Shown here: in pieces, positions 61,481-64,000 of the stretch
Layout of the letters: every line of letters begins with the position of its first letter
Position numbering within the stretch: the first letter of the stretch is position 1
Source: CAYZJV01 sp049310885
Lineage (GTDB): Bacteria > Spirochaetota > Spirochaetia > Sphaerochaetales > Sphaerochaetaceae
DNA: 64,000 nucleotides
Assembly: GCF_049310885.1 (NCBI RefSeq)
Contig: NZ_JBMDYO010000002.1
Location: 437,785-501,784 of the forward strand
Direction of reading: 5' to 3'
Translations under genes and position numbers: made by a program
The notes under the pieces: model-generated
What the model was told of the DNA's origin: nothing
What the model saw: the letters and a program-made list of their open reading frames with translations, nothing else
Databases searched by the model: none

Positions 61481-61762
61481 GTGCTGGAACAAGAGATCGA
61501 ACTGCAGCTGGTGAGAGCTGTGAAGAAGATGGGAGGCCGGGCGGTGAAGTTCATGAGCCCCGGTTTTGATGGAATGCCTGACCGCCTGGTGCTGCTACCT
61601 GGTGGTAAGTGCGGTTTCGTGGAAGTGAAGGCTCCTGGCAAGAAGCCGAGAGCACTCCAACTAGTAAGGCATGACATGCTGAAGGCATGGGGCTTCAAAG
61701 TATACGTGCTGGATGCGAAAGAGCAGATAGAGGAGATCATCAATGACATACACAGCGCATGA
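61481..61762 (+). CDS. VRR-NUC domain nuclease
   Basis: 93 residues from a GTG at 61481, with GGAGG 6 bases upstream. The whole chain is one VRR-NUC domain: EQEIELQLVRAVKKMGGRAV, then PGFDGMPDRLVLLPGGKCGF and VEVKAPGKKPRALQ, with the PD-(D/E)xK residues Asp, Glu and Lys in DRL and EVK. Phage members are stand-alone and act on Holliday junctions or flaps. It follows the primase-helicase after 169 gene-free bases and overlaps the SNF2 gene by 20. Confidence 0.9.
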   Translation: MLEQEIELQLVRAVKKMGGRAVKFMSPGFDGMPDRLVLLPGGKCGFVEVKAPGKKPRALQLVRHDMLKAWGFKVYVLDAKEQIEEIINDIHSA

Positions 61763-63116
61763 ATACCAACAGTATGCGAGCGACTTCATAGAAACACACC
61801 CCGTGGCGGCGATTCTTCTTGCGTGTGGCTTAGGCAAAACAATCATCACCCTGACAGCGGTGCACAACCTGCTCTTCGATTCCTTCGAAGTGCGCAAGGT
61901 ATTGGTCATCGCGCCGCTTCGGGTGGCAAGGGATACGTGGCCGGCCGAGATCGACAAATGGGATCACCTGGAGCTACTGAGAGCTTCGGTGGCGGTGGGA
62001 AGCACGACTGAGCGCCTCTCGGCACTCGAACGCAAGGCAGACTTGTACATCATCAACCGCGAGAACGTACAGTGGCTCATCGAGGAAAGTGCCCTCCCCT
62101 TCGACTTCGACATGGTCGTCGTCGATGAGCTCTCGTCATTCAAGAACCACCGCTCCAAGCGCTTCAGGGCGTTGATAAAACGTCGTCCCTTGGTCAGGCG
62201 CATCGTGGGGCTTACCGGTACTCCTGCGAGCAACGGCCTGATCGACCTCTGGGCACAGTTCAAGCTGTTGGATAAAGGCGTGCGCCTAGGCAGGTTCATT
62301 GGGTCCTACCGGGATGCGTACTTCACTCCCGATAAGCGCAATGGACAGATCGTATTCAGCTACAAGGTCGCCCCAGGTGCAGAGGAGAGGATCTATCGCG
62401 CGATCGATGACATCACCATCTCGATGAAAGCCCAGGACCACATCAGGATGCCGGATCTGGTGAGTACCGAGTACTGCGTCACCCTTAGTGATGAGGAGCG
62501 TGCTGCCTACGAGAGGCTGAGGAAGGATCTGGTGCTCGACGCCTCCGGGGGACAGGTGACGGCCGCGAATGCCGCGAGCCTCTCGGGCAAGCTGCTGCAG
62601 CTGGCAAACGGTGCGGCGTACACCGACGACGGTACTACGATCGCTATCCATGATCGCAAGCTCGATGCGCTGGAGGACCTCATCGAGGCAGCCAACGGAC
62701 AAAGCGTGCTGGTGGCCTATTGGTTCAAGCATGACCTCAAACGCATTACAGGGAGGCTGGAAAAGCTGGGATTATCATTCTCGAATTTGGACTCGAGCGA
62801 GAGCCTGGTGAAGTGGAACCAGGGAAAACTGCAGGTCGGGTTGATCCACCCCGCATCTGCCGGACACGGGCTGAACCTCCAAAGCGGTGGCAATTGCCTG
62901 ATCTGGTTCGGACTGACCTGGAGCCTCGAGCTGTACCAGCAGACGGTGGCGCGCCTGTGGCGCCAAGGGCAGCAGTCCGAGACGGTGGTGGTCCAACATC
63001 TCATCACCGAGAATACCATCGATGAGCGCATCATGAGGGCCCTCTCGGGCAAGGCACTAACCCAGGACGCCCTCATCGAAGCGGTGAAGGCCGAACTTAC
63101 AGGGAGCACTCGATGA
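61743..63116 (+). CDS. SNF2-type superfamily 2 helicase of phage
   Basis: 457 residues from the ATG at 61743, with GAGGAG upstream. Walker A is CGLGKTIITLTAV (near residue 28), the DEXX box is VVVDELSSFKNHRSKRF, motif III is VGLTGTPASNGL, and the C-terminal helicase lobe ends HPASAGHGLNLQSGGNCLIW then LYQQTVARLWRQGQ. The Q-x-x-x-R-x-x-R-x-G-Q is the motif VI of SNF2-type proteins. It is a usual partner of VRR-NUC in these modules and probably remodels DNA at the fork. Confidence 0.92.
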   Translation: MTYTAHEYQQYASDFIETHPVAAILLACGLGKTIITLTAVHNLLFDSFEVRKVLVIAPLRVARDTWPAEIDKWDHLELLRASVAVGSTTERLSALERKADLYIINRENVQWLIEESALPFDFDMVVVDELSSFKNHRSKRFRALIKRRPLVRRIVGLTGTPASNGLIDLWAQFKLLDKGVRLGRFIGSYRDAYFTPDKRNGQIVFSYKVAPGAEERIYRAIDDITISMKAQDHIRMPDLVSTEYCVTLSDEERAAYERLRKDLVLDASGGQVTAANAASLSGKLLQLANGAAYTDDGTTIAIHDRKLDALEDLIEAANGQSVLVAYWFKHDLKRITGRLEKLGLSFSNLDSSESLVKWNQGKLQVGLIHPASAGHGLNLQSGGNCLIWFGLTWSLELYQQTVARLWRQGQQSETVVVQHLITENTIDERIMRALSGKALTQDALIEAVKAELTGSTR

Positions 63117-63334
63117 CAGAGTCAAGCATGAGACAGCTGGCTGCAGCAATCGTAGATCGAGCTGTGATGGACTGGCACAAGGCGATGTCCCAACTGGAGG
63201 ACAACCCCGATTATGTATACGCATGGGCGACCAAGGATGAGATCGAGCGGTTTTTTGAGAGCGAGTGGTTTGGTTTCTTATGTGACATCAACCCCGACTT
63301 CACCAAGATTCACCTACAGGAGGCACGAGCATGA
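63113..63334 (+). CDS. Small phage protein, unknown
   Basis: 73 residues. The start overlaps the helicase stop (ATGA), and the stop overlaps the next start. The chain is acidic and helical: RQLAAAIVDRAVMDWHKAMS then DEIERFFESEWFGFLCDINP. This is the pattern of short phage proteins coded in this place. No function is known. Confidence 0.75.
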   Translation: MTESSMRQLAAAIVDRAVMDWHKAMSQLEDNPDYVYAWATKDEIERFFESEWFGFLCDINPDFTKIHLQEARA

Positions 63335-63741
63335 AAGCAAAGGAATATTTGTCGCAGGCGTGGTATCTGGACAAGCGCATCAAGACCAAGGAACGCCAGC
63401 TCGATTGGCTCAAAAGCCATGCCGTCTACGTCTCCCCCAAACTCACCGAGATCCCCAAGGCTCCGTCGATCCGTCGATCTCCTGTGGAGGAGGCGGTGGT
63501 GCGGATCACTCAACTCGAGAATGAGATCACCACCAGCATTGCACAACTGATGCGTCTCAAGACAGAAATCGCCAATGTAATCAGGAGTGTCAACAGCATG
63601 GAGTGCGAGACTCTGCTGGAGATGCGCTATCTTACCTTTCTAAGCTGGGACCAGGTGGCAGCCCAGCTGAATTACAGCCAGGACTACATCTACCACCTGC
63701 ATAGGAAGGCGCTGGCATTGGTGAGGGTTCCTGGATCCTGA
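63331..63741 (+). CDS. DUF1492 phage protein (sigma-region-4-like regulator)
   Basis: 136 residues from the ATG at 63331, with GGAGG upstream. The N-terminal half is a coiled coil (AKEYLSQAWYLDKRIKTKER), then VRITQLENEITTSIAQLMRL. The C-terminal half is a sigma-70 region 4-like HTH, LLEMRYLTFLSWDQVAAQLN then YSQDYIYHLHRKAL. DUF1492/ArpU proteins control late phage genes. The gene is the last sure gene of the module in this window. Confidence 0.85.
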   Translation: MKAKEYLSQAWYLDKRIKTKERQLDWLKSHAVYVSPKLTEIPKAPSIRRSPVEEAVVRITQLENEITTSIAQLMRLKTEIANVIRSVNSMECETLLEMRYLTFLSWDQVAAQLNYSQDYIYHLHRKALALVRVPGS

Positions 63742-63926
63742 TGGATCCTCCTATGAGATTCAGTAATCTCCTATGGAGGATCGCACCCCACCACACTACA
63801 CAATCCATGCAGTCATTTAATCAGATGGAGAGCGTATTCCTTCGCTTCAAAAAGCACTTATCAGCAGCAGAAAAGGGTAAACGGCGTGAACACCCGCGTG
63901 GTGTGTGCCAATATCGAGGTGGGTGA
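63741..63926 (+). CDS. Uncertain small ORF at the right edge
   Basis: 61 codons from an ATG that overlaps the DUF1492 stop by one base. The protein (MDPPMRFSNLLWRIAPHH and so on) is basic and has no recognised motif, and no ribosome site stands out. Another open frame with a GTG near 63888 runs towards the edge. Terminase or HNH genes would be expected further right. Low confidence. Confidence 0.25.
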   Translation: MDPPMRFSNLLWRIAPHHTTQSMQSFNQMESVFLRFKKHLSAAEKGKRREHPRGVCQYRGG

Positions 63927-64000
63927 TGTTGAGGATGATTGCTCGGAATTTCTTGAGTCGGGTGAGAGTTTCTTCGCCCTCCAACAGGTAGGGTAACGCA

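Overview
The window looks like a chromosomal segment of a fermentative, sugar-using spirochaete, most like Sphaerochaeta. This is inferred from gene content: a periplasmic sugar-binding protein with a signal peptide ending in A-A-G-Q, an L-arabinose pathway, a FemAB-type protein, an RND/LolA-like/beta-barrel cassette and LipB-LipA. No rRNA or tRNA gene was seen to settle the species.

Region 1 (1-31,045) is ordinary metabolism. A minus-strand operon (5,372 to 1) encodes a sugar-binding protein, two MalF/MalG-type permeases and a GH65 disaccharide phosphorylase cut by the window edge. Its promoter carries a LacI-type operator. A macrodomain gene diverges from it. A second minus-strand run holds a large KamA-type radical SAM protein, sn-glycerol-1-phosphate dehydrogenase, a HAD phosphatase and a KDPG-aldolase-like protein that lacks the Schiff-base lysine. 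Then come a DUF296 protein, the tail of a lost LacI regulator, an AEC permease, GNAT enzymes, an ArsR-type regulator, a lipoprotein, araB-araA, a ferritin-like protein, a NapH-like membrane protein, an iron alcohol dehydrogenase, a DUF336-like protein and a FemAB-type transferase. A four-gene envelope cassette follows: RND exporter, LolA-like protein, beta-barrel and DUF2147 protein.

Region 2 (about 31-45 kb) is an accessory or defence island. An AT-rich UvrD/PcrA-like helicase with C-terminal zinc ribbons lies between two direct repeats and beside a broken IS256-type transposase. A type I restriction-modification operon follows (hsdM-hsdS-hsdR, then GIY-YIG/DUF4357 and a small unknown). Divergent from it is an XRE regulator plus ImmA/IrrE-type metallopeptidase pair.

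Region 3 (45-50 kb) mixes small Cys-rich genes, lipB-lipA, a decayed stretch with the tail of a phage-type DNA polymerase, and a PAS-GGDEF diguanylate cyclase. A complete IS66-family element (49,882-52,472) with 28-bp inverted repeats and an intact 8-bp target duplication follows.

Region 4 (52.5-64 kb) is the replication module of a prophage or related element, cut by the right edge. The minus arm is a family A DNA polymerase interrupted by a mini-intein, a DUF2815 protein, a DUF2800 nuclease and two small proteins. The plus arm is a DUF4406-like protein, an unknown AT-rich gene, a PrimPol/VapE-type helicase, a VRR-NUC nuclease, an SNF2-type helicase, a small unknown and a DUF1492 protein. 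The arms diverge from a control region near 57.4 kb. No integrase or structural genes are inside the window.
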